A stretch of 64,000 nt of DNA from Bin87 sp963666865 (GTDB lineage Bacteria; Chloroflexota; Dehalococcoidia; Lucifugimonadales; UBA3495), in the NCBI GenBank assembly GCA_963666865.1, contig OY763072.1:2108001-2172000 (forward strand), in the 5' to 3' direction. Every line of letters starts with the position of its first letter. Positions within the stretch are counted from its first letter, which is position 1. Positions 1 through 8,878 of this stretch are shown in pieces. The position numbers were made by a program, and so were the translations under genes. Under the pieces are notes generated by a model that saw nothing but the letters and a program-made list of their open reading frames with translations, was not told where the DNA came from and ran no database searches.

Positions 1-37
1 ATTTCTCCCCGACGCCATCGCCGGCGACATATCCCCG

Positions 38-967
38 GTGGACACTCGCCCCCGGACGATGTTTCGGGCACCCAGGTGCGCCGATATTGGCCAGTTGCGA
101 GCGGATGTCGCATTCGTTGGGATGCCCTTCGATCAGGGCACCTTTGGCCGTCCCGGCGCCCGTTACGGCCCCGATGCCCTCCGTGACGCTCCGCGCGCAT
201 ATTCGTACTCCGACCCTTATGGACAGGCGCAAGAGGCCGAGGGTTTTTTCGATGCTGACGCCGGCGACGAACTGTTGCGCGGCATTACCATGGCCGATTG
301 CGGGAACGTGTCGGTTTCGCCTTCCGACGTTGTGCATAACTTCGCGCGGCTGGCGGGAGTCGTGGCCCGCATTGCGGAGCGGGGCGCTATGCCCGTCATC
401 CTGGGCGGTGACCATGCCATCACCTTCCCGGCCGTGTGCGGCCTTCCGGAATTTTCTCCCCTAAACATCGTCCACTTCGACGCCCACCTGGATTACACCC
501 ACGACTACCATGGGGCGCTGCTCACTCACGGCAGCCCCATCCGTCGCTGCCGCGAACTGGACCACGTTGGTCACATCACCTCGGTCGGTATCCGCAGCGT
601 GCGCCGCGCGCCTTATGAAGACGCCGTCGCCCACGGCAACTCCATAATCACCGCCCGGCAGTTCCGTGAACTGGGGCCCGAGGCGGTGGCCGAAAGCATC
701 CAGACCGGCTCCAACTTGTACATCACCTTCGATGTAGATGTGCTTGATCCTACCCAAGCGCCAGGGACGGGTACGCCTGAGGTCGGCGGGTTATTCTACG
801 AAGAATGTCGCCGGTGCCTAACCGCTCTGGTCAACCGTTCCAACCTGATCGCCTTTGACGTGGTGGAGGTCGCTCCACCCTACGACGTTTCCGATCTAAC
901 GGCTCAGGTGGCCGCCCGCTTGATCACCGATGTCCTTTCCGCCCGCTTCCCGTCCCGTTCACGATAG
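38..967 (+). CDS. Agmatinase/arginase-family ureohydrolase (5' end may lie outside window)
   Basis: Ureohydrolase fold that hydrolyses a guanidino or amidino compound such as agmatine, using a binuclear Mn centre. From the GTG at 38 all metal-ligand motifs are visible: GGDH ending at H126, FDAHLD (D148, H150, D152) and FDVDVLDP (D232, D234), with a THGSP loop near 164 and E277. About 309 aa is the usual family length. The frame stays open to the left edge of the window, so the true start may be upstream; the stretch just before the conserved core reads like normal family sequence. Its last 38 bases overlap the next gene in another frame, so the two are probably co-transcribed. The family is secure. 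The exact substrate (agmatine, guanidinobutyrate, formiminoglutamate) is not. Confidence 0.88.
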   Translation: MDTRPRTMFRAPRCADIGQLRADVAFVGMPFDQGTFGRPGARYGPDALRDAPRAYSYSDPYGQAQEAEGFFDADAGDELLRGITMADCGNVSVSPSDVVHNFARLAGVVARIAERGAMPVILGGDHAITFPAVCGLPEFSPLNIVHFDAHLDYTHDYHGALLTHGSPIRRCRELDHVGHITSVGIRSVRRAPYEDAVAHGNSIITARQFRELGPEAVAESIQTGSNLYITFDVDVLDPTQAPGTGTPEVGGLFYEECRRCLTALVNRSNLIAFDVVEVAPPYDVSDLTAQVAARLITDVLSARFPSRSR

Positions 968-2069
968 CAAACCAGTGCATAATTCGTCGCTGCTGGTAGG
1001 TTCCGCCGAATTCCTCGACGCCATCGAACCGGCAATCCTGGATGCTCGGGAGCGCGTCCTGATCCAGGTCATGACCTTCGAGATGGACAGCGTCGGTCGT
1101 CATTTCTGGGACTTGCTTTCCGGTTCCAAGGCCCGCGAGAAGATCCTGTGCGTCGATGCCTTCTCCACCGCCAAGATCAGCGATGACCTGGTGTTCGGCA
1201 AACGCTATCTAACTGATAGAACATTCCGGCGCGAGGCCCGCGAAACCCGCCGCCTGCTCGGTCAGAACCAACGGGATGGCATACGAATAGTCCTTACCAA
1301 CCCCCTGGGTTTCCTCTGGTGGAAATATCCCTTCCGCAATCATAAAAAGATGATGATTGTGGACGACCGGGCTTTTCTCGGTGGCATCAACCTCAGCGAG
1401 CATAACTTTGCCTGGTCTGATCTGATGCTGACGACAGACTGCCGGCCCCTGGTTACGACCCTTGCCGAAGATTTCCGCGATACGGTTTCGGGAATGAACG
1501 GTTCAAGGGCGCTGCAAACCCCGATTGGCGATCTCTATTTGCTGGACGGACGCAACAGTCGCATCGAGTACCACGACATCATCCAACGTATCACGTCCGC
1601 AACCGATTCTCTTGACATAATCTCGCCGTACTTGTCCAATCCGTTGCTGGACCATATCAAGCGCCTGCCGTCGTCGGTGCGGGTGCAAATCGTCAACCCG
1701 GCGCGAAATAACAAAGGCCTCATGCAGCAAGCCATTTTTCGGGCCGCTGCCGGCACCCGGATGCAAATCCGGCTCTACCAACCCGAAATGTCACATGTAA
1801 AGGCTATCCTGATTGACGATGACGAGTTGATCATCGGCAGCTCAAACTTCGACTTCGTTGGCTACTACCTCCAGCAGGAGGTGGCGCTATGCACCCGCGA
1901 CGCCGGCCTCATCGGCCAGTTCCGCAAAAGGGTGTTGGAACCGGTATTGGCCGCAAGCGTTCCAGCCCGTTCCGCTCCGGCCCGTTTTTACCACCGTGGT
2001 GGCGTCCTGATGGCCCTTGCCCAGCAGTACGTCAGCTTGTTGAGCCGGCTGCGACGCTGGTCCGGTTAG
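930..2069 (+). CDS. Phospholipase D/cardiolipin synthase-like protein
   Basis: Two HKD motifs mark the PLD superfamily, which transfers or hydrolyses phosphodiesters. The first is H138-x-K140-x4-D145 followed by GGIN; the second is H289-x-K291-x4-D296 followed by IGSSNFD. A WWKYPFRNH stretch precedes the first motif, as in cardiolipin synthases. At 379 aa it lacks the N-terminal pair of membrane helices of classical ClsA and resembles the shorter ClsB/ClsC type or a generic PLD. The ATG at 930 lies inside the 3' end of the ureohydrolase gene, suggesting translational coupling. Phospholipid synthesis is the likeliest role; a nuclease role is possible but less likely. Confidence 0.8.
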   Translation: MSFPPASRPVHDSKPVHNSSLLVGSAEFLDAIEPAILDARERVLIQVMTFEMDSVGRHFWDLLSGSKAREKILCVDAFSTAKISDDLVFGKRYLTDRTFRREARETRRLLGQNQRDGIRIVLTNPLGFLWWKYPFRNHKKMMIVDDRAFLGGINLSEHNFAWSDLMLTTDCRPLVTTLAEDFRDTVSGMNGSRALQTPIGDLYLLDGRNSRIEYHDIIQRITSATDSLDIISPYLSNPLLDHIKRLPSSVRVQIVNPARNNKGLMQQAIFRAAAGTRMQIRLYQPEMSHVKAILIDDDELIIGSSNFDFVGYYLQQEVALCTRDAGLIGQFRKRVLEPVLAASVPARSAPARFYHRGGVLMALAQQYVSLLSRLRRWSG

Positions 2070-2147
2070 GCGGAACGCTTATCGATGATGAGCGGACAGA
2101 TCAACCGCACCGAGTATTTTCGGTCGGGGGTTTCCCCCGACCGGACA

Positions 2148-2699
2148 CTAAATCGGCAGCTTCGGCTCGCTGCTGTCGGGCACGTCGATGTCGAAGGAGT
2201 TGGCGTTGAACGCAAGCAGGGTGTAATAACCGAACAGCGTCGTCAACTCGGTCAAGGCCAGCGCTCCGAACTGGTCCATCGCCGCCTGAAACGTCTCCTC
2301 GCTGACCCGGTGGTTGCTGAACAGTTCCGTGGCGTAGTTCACCACCGTCTGCTCATCCGGCGGCAGCTGCGGCAACGGCCTGCCGTCCCGCAGGTTGTCC
2401 ACGAACTCGTCGCTGATGCCCTGCTGCCGAGCCCGGGCCGCATGAGCGTGCCAGATGAACTGGCAGTCCATGTTGCGAGCCGTCAGAATCATCGCCAGTT
2501 CCTGGTGTTTCTTGTTCAACGTGTCCCCGTCGCGAATGTAATTCACCAGGTAGTTGGCCCGTCGCCGCATCTCGGGGCTGTTGATCATAGCGGAACCGGG
2601 ACCACTGGAAACCACCCCTCCTGAATCGGCCGTTTCCGCGTCGAAAGCCGCCCTCAACTCCTCGGGAATCATGTCTCGCGTCACTATGGGTGTGCGCAT
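2148..2699 (-). CDS. Carboxymuconolactone decarboxylase/AhpD-family protein
   Basis: An all-alpha CMD-family protein of 183 aa. The conserved helix runs HQELAMILTARNMDCQF (from H65), followed by W83, H84 and H86. It has one cysteine (C79) rather than the CxxC of AhpD peroxidase reductases, so it is closer to the gamma-carboxymuconolactone decarboxylase-like branch of unknown substrate. It points away from the phosphotriesterase-like gene, and a repeat element fills the gap between their starts. Family assignment is firm; its reaction is unknown. Confidence 0.8.
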   Translation of the reverse strand: MRTPIVTRDMIPEELRAAFDAETADSGGVVSSGPGSAMINSPEMRRRANYLVNYIRDGDTLNKKHQELAMILTARNMDCQFIWHAHAARARQQGISDEFVDNLRDGRPLPQLPPDEQTVVNYATELFSNHRVSEETFQAAMDQFGALALTELTTLFGYYTLLAFNANSFDIDVPDSSEPKLPI

Positions 2700-2792
2700 C
2701 CTGTGCCTCCAGTTGATTTTTCAGCATCATAGCCGCCGCCAATGGGGGAGACAAGCGGGCAGCCGGCGTCGCCGGGAGCCTTTCGGTTCTTC

Positions 2793-2880
2793 GTCAGAAT
2801 CAGGATTTACCGGATTTCAGGATTTTCAGGATACTCTCCAATCCTGCTAATCTCATAATCTCGAAAATCCTGATTCTGAC
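2793..2880. repeat. Dispersed inverted-repeat element, GTCAGAATC family, copy 1
   Basis: An 88-bp element bounded by perfect 16-bp terminal inverted repeats, GTCAGAATCAGGATTT and its reverse complement. The interior is full of GGATT/AATCC words. It lies between divergently transcribed genes. A second copy with the same ends is at 61938-62044. No coding capacity. Confidence 0.8.
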
Positions 2881-2935
2881 AATTCCGCCGATATTCGTAA
2901 TAAAATATCCGCTATGCAACCAGGGTCAGGGAGGG

Positions 2936-3895
2936 ATGGCAATGGCAACCGTTAATACCGTGATGGGGCTGATTGATACCGATGAATTGGGTTTCACTCT
3001 GAGCCACGAACACGTCGGCACCAACGCCGCCGGCCTTCGGCACACCTACCCCGAAATCATCGACCGGGACGGGATACGCGAGCAATCCATCGCCGCCATG
3101 CGGGCCGTCCGCAAGGATGGTGTGCGCACCATCGTTGATGTCAGCACTTTCGACCTGGGCCGCGACGTCCAGTTGATCCGCGAGGTTGCGCTGGGCAGCG
3201 ACATGCAGATCATCGTGGCAACCGGAAATCATCTAGCCGTTCCCCGGCCTTTTGGCGAAATCTCCCCCGATGTCATAGCCGAAATGTACGCCCGTGAAAT
3301 TGAAGAGGGCATCGAGGGAACCGGCATCAAGGCCGGCATCATCAAGGTCGCCAGCGACGAGGGCGGCGTCACGCCGCCGCAGGAGAATGTGCTCCGCGCC
3401 GCCGCCCGCACCCAGAAGGCCACCGGTGTTCCCATTTCCACCCACACCTGGTCCCCGGAGCGCATCGGCGAGCAGCAGGTACGCATCCTGGAAGAAGAAG
3501 GCGTAGATCTCGACCGGGTCTATATCGGCCACAGCAACGACGACACCGACCTGGAATATCTGCTCGGCCTGCTGAACAAGGGAGTTTGGCTGGGACTGGA
3601 CCGCTACCCCGGGGGCACCCGGGCCGGCACTCCTAACTGGGAGCAGCGTACCGAAGTCGCCAAAGCGCTCATGGACGCCGGGTTCACGCACCGCATCTTC
3701 CTTTCCCACGACTACTCGGTTCCCAAAGCTCGGCACGGCGCGGAGGTCCAGGAGCAGCGCCGCCGGGCCAACCCCGACGGTTACAACTTCATCCCACGAT
3801 ACGTCCTGCCCCGTCTCAAGGAAATGGGCGCGTCCGACGGCGACATTCACCAGATAACGGTGGATAATCCCCGCCGCTTTTTCGCCGGCGAGTAG
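2936..3895 (+). CDS. Phosphotriesterase-family amidohydrolase
   Basis: A TIM-barrel metal hydrolase of the phosphotriesterase-related/lactonase group. Visible ligands: HEH (H24, H26), carboxylated-lysine candidate K137 in GIIKVAS, H170 in STHT, H199 in IGHS and D259 in LSHDYS. At 319 aa it matches the family. A purine-rich GGGAGG precedes two in-frame ATGs, at 2936 and 2942; the spacing favours 2942. It heads a plus-strand group with the exporter and the ThDP enzyme. The natural substrate is more likely a lactone or ester than an organophosphate. Confidence 0.88.
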   Translation: MAMATVNTVMGLIDTDELGFTLSHEHVGTNAAGLRHTYPEIIDRDGIREQSIAAMRAVRKDGVRTIVDVSTFDLGRDVQLIREVALGSDMQIIVATGNHLAVPRPFGEISPDVIAEMYAREIEEGIEGTGIKAGIIKVASDEGGVTPPQENVLRAAARTQKATGVPISTHTWSPERIGEQQVRILEEEGVDLDRVYIGHSNDDTDLEYLLGLLNKGVWLGLDRYPGGTRAGTPNWEQRTEVAKALMDAGFTHRIFLSHDYSVPKARHGAEVQEQRRRANPDGYNFIPRYVLPRLKEMGASDGDIHQITVDNPRRFFAGE

Positions 3896-3931
3896 CACCC
3901 GCTCGCTCACCGAGACGACAAGCAGGCCGTT

Positions 3932-5449
3932 TTGATCGCATCTCTGGCGCGTAGCCCGCAGTATAAGTGGTACGCCTTCGCCACCCTGGCGGTGGGCACT
4001 TTTGCCTCGGTGGTGGACCACGGCAGCGTGGGGGTCGCGCTGCCCACCATCGCCACCTACTTCCACACCGACATCCCCAGCGTGCAATGGTTGGTCATCG
4101 GCTACGCCATGACTATCATCGCGTTGCTGCTGCCCATGGGCCGTCTGGCCGATCTCATCACCTCGAAGCGAGTGTACATCATTGGTTCCTTTGTGACCGT
4201 TGCTGGCGCAGTCGCAGCGGGAACGTCCAGCGATCTCGCGGTACTGATCGTGGCGCGCATTGTGCAGGGTACCGGCGCAGCCATGACCCAGGGCACGGGT
4301 ATGGCGATCATGATCGGCGCCTTCCCTCCCAACGAGCGTGGCCGGGCGATAGGTCTGATCATGACGATGGTAGGAACCGGCGCCATTGCCGGGCCGGCGA
4401 TGGGGGGTTTCCTAGTTGACGCTTTTGGATGGCGCTCTGTGTTCTTTGCCACCGTTCCCATGGTAGCCGTCAGCATCGCCTTGTGCGTGGCGATCCTGAA
4501 CAGCGCGGACCAGCAGCGCCCGGTTCGTGGTCCGGGTCACGGCCGTTTTGACTGGCTGGGAGCTTTTCTGTCGTCCAGCGCGCTGCTGGCCCTGTTGCTG
4601 GGGATTACCAACGCGCATCGGTCGGGCTGGACTTCCCCGCCCATTTTGGCCGCTGGTATCGGATTTGTTGTGCTGCTGGCCGGGTTTATCTGGTGGGAGC
4701 TGCGGTGTGTCAGCCCGATGCTCGAGCTGCGCCTGTTCCGCCGTCGCAACTTCTTCCTTGGGGTGACTGCCAACTACATGACTTTCATCGGCAGTTCGGC
4801 GGTGTTGTTCCTGATGCCTTTCTACTTGCAAAACGTCCTGGGCTATCGCCCGTCCATCGCGGGCCTTGTAGTGGTGCCGGGAGCAATGTGCATGGCCATC
4901 CTGGGCCCGGTGAGCGGACGCCTGTCCGACCGTTTTGGGTGGCGCAAGTTCACGGTAGCCGGCCTCACGATGTCGGCCGTGGGGATAGCGATACTTTCCC
5001 GGCTGAGCGCCGACTCGTCGCTGTTTCACGTGATACCGGCTTTGATACTCACCAGCAGCGGGATGGGAACCTTCTATTCGCCCAACTCCAGTTCCATACT
5101 TAGCGCCGTGGAAAGGGAAAACCACGGGGTCATCTCTGCGTTGGTCAACCTGATCCGCAACGCCGGGAACGTCATCAGCGTGGCCGTCGCCACCGCCATC
5201 GTAACGGCTACCATGGGTTCACTGGGTTATGAACCCAGCCTTGACGCCGTTCGCCACGGAACTGCCAGCGGCGTGGGCGTCGCCTTTACGATGGGGCTGA
5301 GATACGCTTACATTACGATGGTTGGGGCGGTGCTGGTGGCCCTTTTCCTGTCAGCGCTGCCCACCCACCGCGAGGGACAGACCGGGGCGGTTTCGGCGGC
5401 TCCACAACCGGGAATGCGCGCCCCGGCGACGCAAACCCAGGAGGATTAG
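3932..5449 (+). CDS. MFS drug-type transporter, DHA2 (14-helix) family
   Basis: A 505-aa polytopic membrane protein resembling EmrB/QacA H+-coupled exporters. The N-terminal helices carry WLVIGYAMTIIALLLPMGRLAD, with the D-box and the G-R-LAD loop typical of MFS; a second MFS signature GRLSDRFGWRK lies mid-protein. Length and helix count fit the 14-TM class. Translation appears to start at TTG 3932, since no upstream ATG keeps the first helix. The ThDP enzyme starts 3 bases after the stop, so they form an operon. It probably exports or imports a compound related to that enzyme. Confidence 0.85.
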   Translation: MIASLARSPQYKWYAFATLAVGTFASVVDHGSVGVALPTIATYFHTDIPSVQWLVIGYAMTIIALLLPMGRLADLITSKRVYIIGSFVTVAGAVAAGTSSDLAVLIVARIVQGTGAAMTQGTGMAIMIGAFPPNERGRAIGLIMTMVGTGAIAGPAMGGFLVDAFGWRSVFFATVPMVAVSIALCVAILNSADQQRPVRGPGHGRFDWLGAFLSSSALLALLLGITNAHRSGWTSPPILAAGIGFVVLLAGFIWWELRCVSPMLELRLFRRRNFFLGVTANYMTFIGSSAVLFLMPFYLQNVLGYRPSIAGLVVVPGAMCMAILGPVSGRLSDRFGWRKFTVAGLTMSAVGIAILSRLSADSSLFHVIPALILTSSGMGTFYSPNSSSILSAVERENHGVISALVNLIRNAGNVISVAVATAIVTATMGSLGYEPSLDAVRHGTASGVGVAFTMGLRYAYITMVGAVLVALFLSALPTHREGQTGAVSAAPQPGMRAPATQTQED

Positions 5450-5452
5450 AGC

Positions 5453-7153
5453 ATGGCAACAACCAATCGGGACGGCGGCGAAGCCATCCTGGAAGCCTTC
5501 CGCAACCTGGGAATCGACTACATCATCTCTTCTCCCGGCTCGGAGTGGGCGCCGGTGTGGGAAGCCCTGGCGCGGCAGCAGATCAACGAGACGCCGGGGC
5601 CGCGCTACATCAACTGCTGGCACGAGACGCTGGCGGTGAACATGGCCAGCGGCTACACCCGCGTCACCGGCAAGATGCAGGCGGTATTGCTGCACGCCGG
5701 CGTGGGCCTGCTCCAGGGAAGCATGGGCATTCACGGGGCGATGATCGGTGAAGTTCCCATGCTGGTCTGTTCCGGCGAGGCCACCAGTTACGGCGAGGAC
5801 CCGGAATTGGACCCCCAGGCCCAGTGGTATCGCAACCTGAGCGTGGTGGGCGGCCCCGACCGGTTCGCCAATGTCTTCAGCAAGTGGAGCGGACGGGCCA
5901 CCAGTCCCTTCACTCTTTACGAGCAACTGGTGCGCGCCGGTGAACTGGCCCAGCGCGTTCCCCAGGGGCCGGCGTTCCTGGACATTCCCATCGAGACCAT
6001 GATCCACTCCTGGAACGATCCCGACAAGATCAGGATGGTGCCCGAGGCCCCTAAAACTCGGCCTTCGGACGATGACATCGCTGAGCTGGCGAGACTGGTT
6101 GCGGGAAGCAAATCACCACTCATCATCACCGACAGCGCCGGCCGCGAGATAGACGGCTTCAACAATCTCGTCGCGTTGGCCGATTTGTTTGCCATCCCGG
6201 TGGTGGAGAGCGCGGCGCTCTACTCCAACTTCCCCAAGAGCCACCCGCTCTACCTGGGCGGGCAAGCGGAACGTTACCTCCAGCAGGCCGACCTGGTGAT
6301 ACTGGCCGGCAGCCGCGCCCCATGGTATCCCCCGCAGGCCGGGCCGCGCGCCGCCACCGTGGTGGCCATGGGCGAGACCACCATCAAGCAGTACATGGTG
6401 TACCAGAACCTCTTTGCCGACCGCTACGTCGAGGGCGACCTGACCCTTGGCTTGGGGTTGCTGGTGGACGCTCTCCGCCCATTGGCTGCGCAACGCCAGG
6501 GCGAGATAGAAACCCGCCGCCAGCGGTGGGCCGAAGAACACGACCGGCTCACCGAGGCAACCCGCGCCGCCGAAGCCGCGGCCAGCAACAGCAGCCCCAT
6601 CGACCCGACATGGCTCTGCGCTGTCCTCAGCGACGTTATGCCGGAGGATGTGGTGTACGCCGAAGAAGTAACCACTCACCGGGGCGCGGTGGGGCGCCAT
6701 GTCCGTTGGGACAAGCCCCACGCCTACTACAAGACCAACGGCGGCCTCGGGCAGGGACTGGGGTTGGCCCTGGGCGTCAAGCTCGCCAAAGGAAACCAGC
6801 CCGTGGTTGCCCTCATGGGGGACGGCGGCTTCCTCTACAACCCGGTGACCGCCTGTTTCGGCGTTGCCAACGAAGCCAACCTTCCCTTCTTGACGGTACT
6901 GTTCAACAACGGCTGTTACGAGGCCATGAAGGGCAACCACCTGGCCTACTATCCCGACGGCGACGCCGCGCAGGCCGGCATCTGGCACGGCGTCCACATT
7001 CCGGGGCCAGACTACGCCAAGCTGGTGGAACCCTTCGGCGGATACGGCGAGCGGGTCGAAGACCCGGCGCAGTTACATCAAGCCCTGCGCAACGGCTTGG
7101 CGGCGATCCAGGAGGGCCGCATCGCCCTAATCGACGTCGTCCTCAACAAGTGA
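5453..7153 (+). CDS. ThDP-dependent enzyme, acetolactate synthase-like
   Basis: A 566-aa three-domain thiamine-diphosphate enzyme of the acetolactate synthase/benzoylformate decarboxylase superfamily. The catalytic glutamate is E58 in CWHETLAV; the cofactor motif starts at GDG 456 and ends at NN 485-486. AGGAGG lies just upstream of the ATG. The middle (FAD/ADP-like) domain is recognisable but gives no substrate. The gene follows an MFS transporter with 3 bases between, and no small regulatory subunit ilvN is nearby, which argues for a catabolic decarboxylase or lyase rather than branched-chain amino acid synthesis. Its 3' end overlaps the convergent DUF2283 gene by 27 bases. Confidence 0.85.
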   Translation: MATTNRDGGEAILEAFRNLGIDYIISSPGSEWAPVWEALARQQINETPGPRYINCWHETLAVNMASGYTRVTGKMQAVLLHAGVGLLQGSMGIHGAMIGEVPMLVCSGEATSYGEDPELDPQAQWYRNLSVVGGPDRFANVFSKWSGRATSPFTLYEQLVRAGELAQRVPQGPAFLDIPIETMIHSWNDPDKIRMVPEAPKTRPSDDDIAELARLVAGSKSPLIITDSAGREIDGFNNLVALADLFAIPVVESAALYSNFPKSHPLYLGGQAERYLQQADLVILAGSRAPWYPPQAGPRAATVVAMGETTIKQYMVYQNLFADRYVEGDLTLGLGLLVDALRPLAAQRQGEIETRRQRWAEEHDRLTEATRAAEAAASNSSPIDPTWLCAVLSDVMPEDVVYAEEVTTHRGAVGRHVRWDKPHAYYKTNGGLGQGLGLALGVKLAKGNQPVVALMGDGGFLYNPVTACFGVANEANLPFLTVLFNNGCYEAMKGNHLAYYPDGDAAQAGIWHGVHIPGPDYAKLVEPFGGYGERVEDPAQLHQALRNGLAAIQEGRIALIDVVLNK

Positions 7154-7420
7154 CGACGAAGTGCGGGCATAAATGGACACGATGGACCTAATCTTGTCTG
7201 ATTGGTCTTTGGTGTAGTCCGGCCCGCTGTCCTGTAGCATCAAGGCCGCGGTGGCTGGGTCTAAACGATCACTGGCGTCAAGGATTTCGACGCCGACGAT
7301 TGCGCCACTGGCATCGTAATCCACGATGATCCCGTCGCCGGGTTCCACACTGCGGGCTACCTCGACTTCCTGTAGGTAAACATAGAGAGCGTCAACGTCT
7401 TCACTGTACTCAATCTTCAT
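7127..7420 (-). CDS. DUF2283 protein, likely antitoxin-like partner
   Basis: A 97-aa protein with the DUF2283 pattern: MKIEYSEDVDALYVYL, an acidic turn, then DYDASGAIVGVEILDAS. AAGGGA precedes the ATG. It lies 12 bases downstream of the DUF4258 gene, the usual arrangement of this pair in many bacteria and suggestive of a toxin-antitoxin-like unit. The C-terminal tail after residue 70 is specific to this copy and overlaps the end of the ThDP gene. Confidence 0.8.
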   Translation of the reverse strand: MKIEYSEDVDALYVYLQEVEVARSVEPGDGIIVDYDASGAIVGVEILDASDRLDPATAALMLQDSGPDYTKDQSDKIRSIVSIYARTSSSLVEDDVD

Positions 7421-7432
7421 GGTGTCAATCCC

Positions 7433-7690
7433 TTAGTCAGCCCGGTCAACCACCGTGATAACCACAATGTCAGTGTCGGATGCCCTAAATGTCACTCTGA
7501 TGTGCCGGGTTCCAATCAACTTGAAAGCGTTGGTCCTACCTCTTTGACTAGGTTCCAGCCTGTCGGGGTGACGGATTGCTTCTTCAACCTCGTCTTCGGT
7601 GACTTCACGCCAGCGCATTCTGCGACGAACATGACGAGTATAAATGACATGGCCGATGGCTGGTGTTCGCCCGTTCGTATTGTCCAACAT
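7433..7690 (-). CDS. DUF4258 protein, likely toxin-like partner
   Basis: An 85-aa DUF4258 protein with YTRHVRRRMRWREVTEDEVEEAI, then a basic middle and the end strand IRVTFRASDTDIVVITV. It resembles the RelE-like small beta proteins in layout. No ribosome site is obvious upstream; an AT-rich stretch abuts the ATG, so a leaderless transcript is possible. It is first in the pair with DUF2283. No activity of this copy can be read from sequence. Confidence 0.75.
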   Translation of the reverse strand: MLDNTNGRTPAIGHVIYTRHVRRRMRWREVTEDEVEEAIRHPDRLEPSQRGRTNAFKLIGTRHIRVTFRASDTDIVVITVVDRAD

Positions 7691-7711
7691 ATTTTACACT
7701 ACGGGGAGGAG

Positions 7712-8878
7712 TTACAGTGCCAGCGCTATCAAGTGCTCGTCGGCTCCATACTCGCCCAGCAGCGACAACCCTACGGGAAGCCCGTCCACCACCGCCAACG
7801 GCAGGCTCAACTGAGGCCGGCCGGTATTGCCGGCTATCGACGTGAGAGCGCTGTTGCGCAGCCTCAGCTCATGTCGTTCGGAGACCCGTTGCCCCACCGG
7901 AGGCGCCGGCGTGATGGTCGTCGGCAGGCACACTACTACATCGCCGCCGGCATGGACTTCATTCATCCGCTCGATTATCGAATCGCGGCCAGCCTGGGCC
8001 ACGACAATCTGCTCGTCGGTCACCGCCCGCGCCATAGCATACCGATCCGATACCTCAAAGCTGAAAGCGGGGTTCACCACATCAATCCAGTCCCGCGCCG
8101 ATTCCCACGCCTCTCGGCTCTGTAATACTTGTTGATACCCCGACCATTCCTCAAGGCTGGTTGGAGATAGCCGCTGCGATGATCGCGCGTCGAACCGGGA
8201 CGCCACGGTTTCCAGCGCCGCTTCCAACACCTGCCGCACTGCCGGTTCCGCCAGCGCAAAAGCGTCTTCTGCGATGACCAGCCGGCGCGGACGGGCTACG
8301 TTAGGGCCCTCCGGCAGTATCACGGCCCCCACCCGGGCAAATGTGGCGGCGTCCCGTGCGAACCAGCCGATGGTATCGAAGCTGGGCGCTTGCAGCAGCA
8401 TTCCATCCAGGGGAATCCGTCCGTGCGTTGGCCGCAAACCGTACAATCCGCAGAAACTCGCCGGCACTCGCACCGACCCGCCCGTGTCCGACCCCAACGC
8501 AAAATCCGCCAGTGCGCCGGCCACCGCCGACGCCGACCCGCTGGACGAACCGCCCGGCACCCGCCCCGGCGCTCGGGGATTAACGGGTGTCCCGTAGTGC
8601 ATATTCTCGCCGAAGATGCCCCGCGTCAGCTCGTCGGTGATGGTCTTGCCGATCATCGTCGCGCCGGCGTCCACCAATCTTTGCACCACCCAGGCGTTGG
8701 ACTTGGCCGGCCCATGGGTCGCCTTCCAATGGGGGTTCCCGCATCCGGTGACGTAGCCGGCCACGTCAAATATGTCTTTGGCGGCAAAGGTCAGCCCGCT
8801 CAATGGCCCGCCGGTTGTGCCAGCCAGGTAAGCGTCGTTGTCGGGACAAAAGGCGTTCAGCGGGCCGGCCATGGTCAC
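7712..8878 (-). CDS. Amidase-signature enzyme
   Basis: Hydrolyses an amide bond with the Ser-cisSer-Lys triad of the amidase-signature family. K34 (FAAKD), the GGSSSGS block at 109-115 and nucleophile S135 in SDTGGSVRVP are all present. At 388 aa it is short for the family and resembles the compact AMI1/indoleacetamide-hydrolase type. A GTG at 8878 overlaps the stop of the enolase gene; an ATG two codons later is an alternative. It is third in the run dihydropyrimidinase, enolase, amidase, consistent with stepwise breakdown of a cyclic or carbamoyl amide. Confidence 0.87.
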   Translation of the reverse strand: MTMAGPLNAFCPDNDAYLAGTTGGPLSGLTFAAKDIFDVAGYVTGCGNPHWKATHGPAKSNAWVVQRLVDAGATMIGKTITDELTRGIFGENMHYGTPVNPRAPGRVPGGSSSGSASAVAGALADFALGSDTGGSVRVPASFCGLYGLRPTHGRIPLDGMLLQAPSFDTIGWFARDAATFARVGAVILPEGPNVARPRRLVIAEDAFALAEPAVRQVLEAALETVASRFDARSSQRLSPTSLEEWSGYQQVLQSREAWESARDWIDVVNPAFSFEVSDRYAMARAVTDEQIVVAQAGRDSIIERMNEVHAGGDVVVCLPTTITPAPPVGQRVSERHELRLRNSALTSIAGNTGRPQLSLPLAVVDGLPVGLSLLGEYGADEHLIALAL

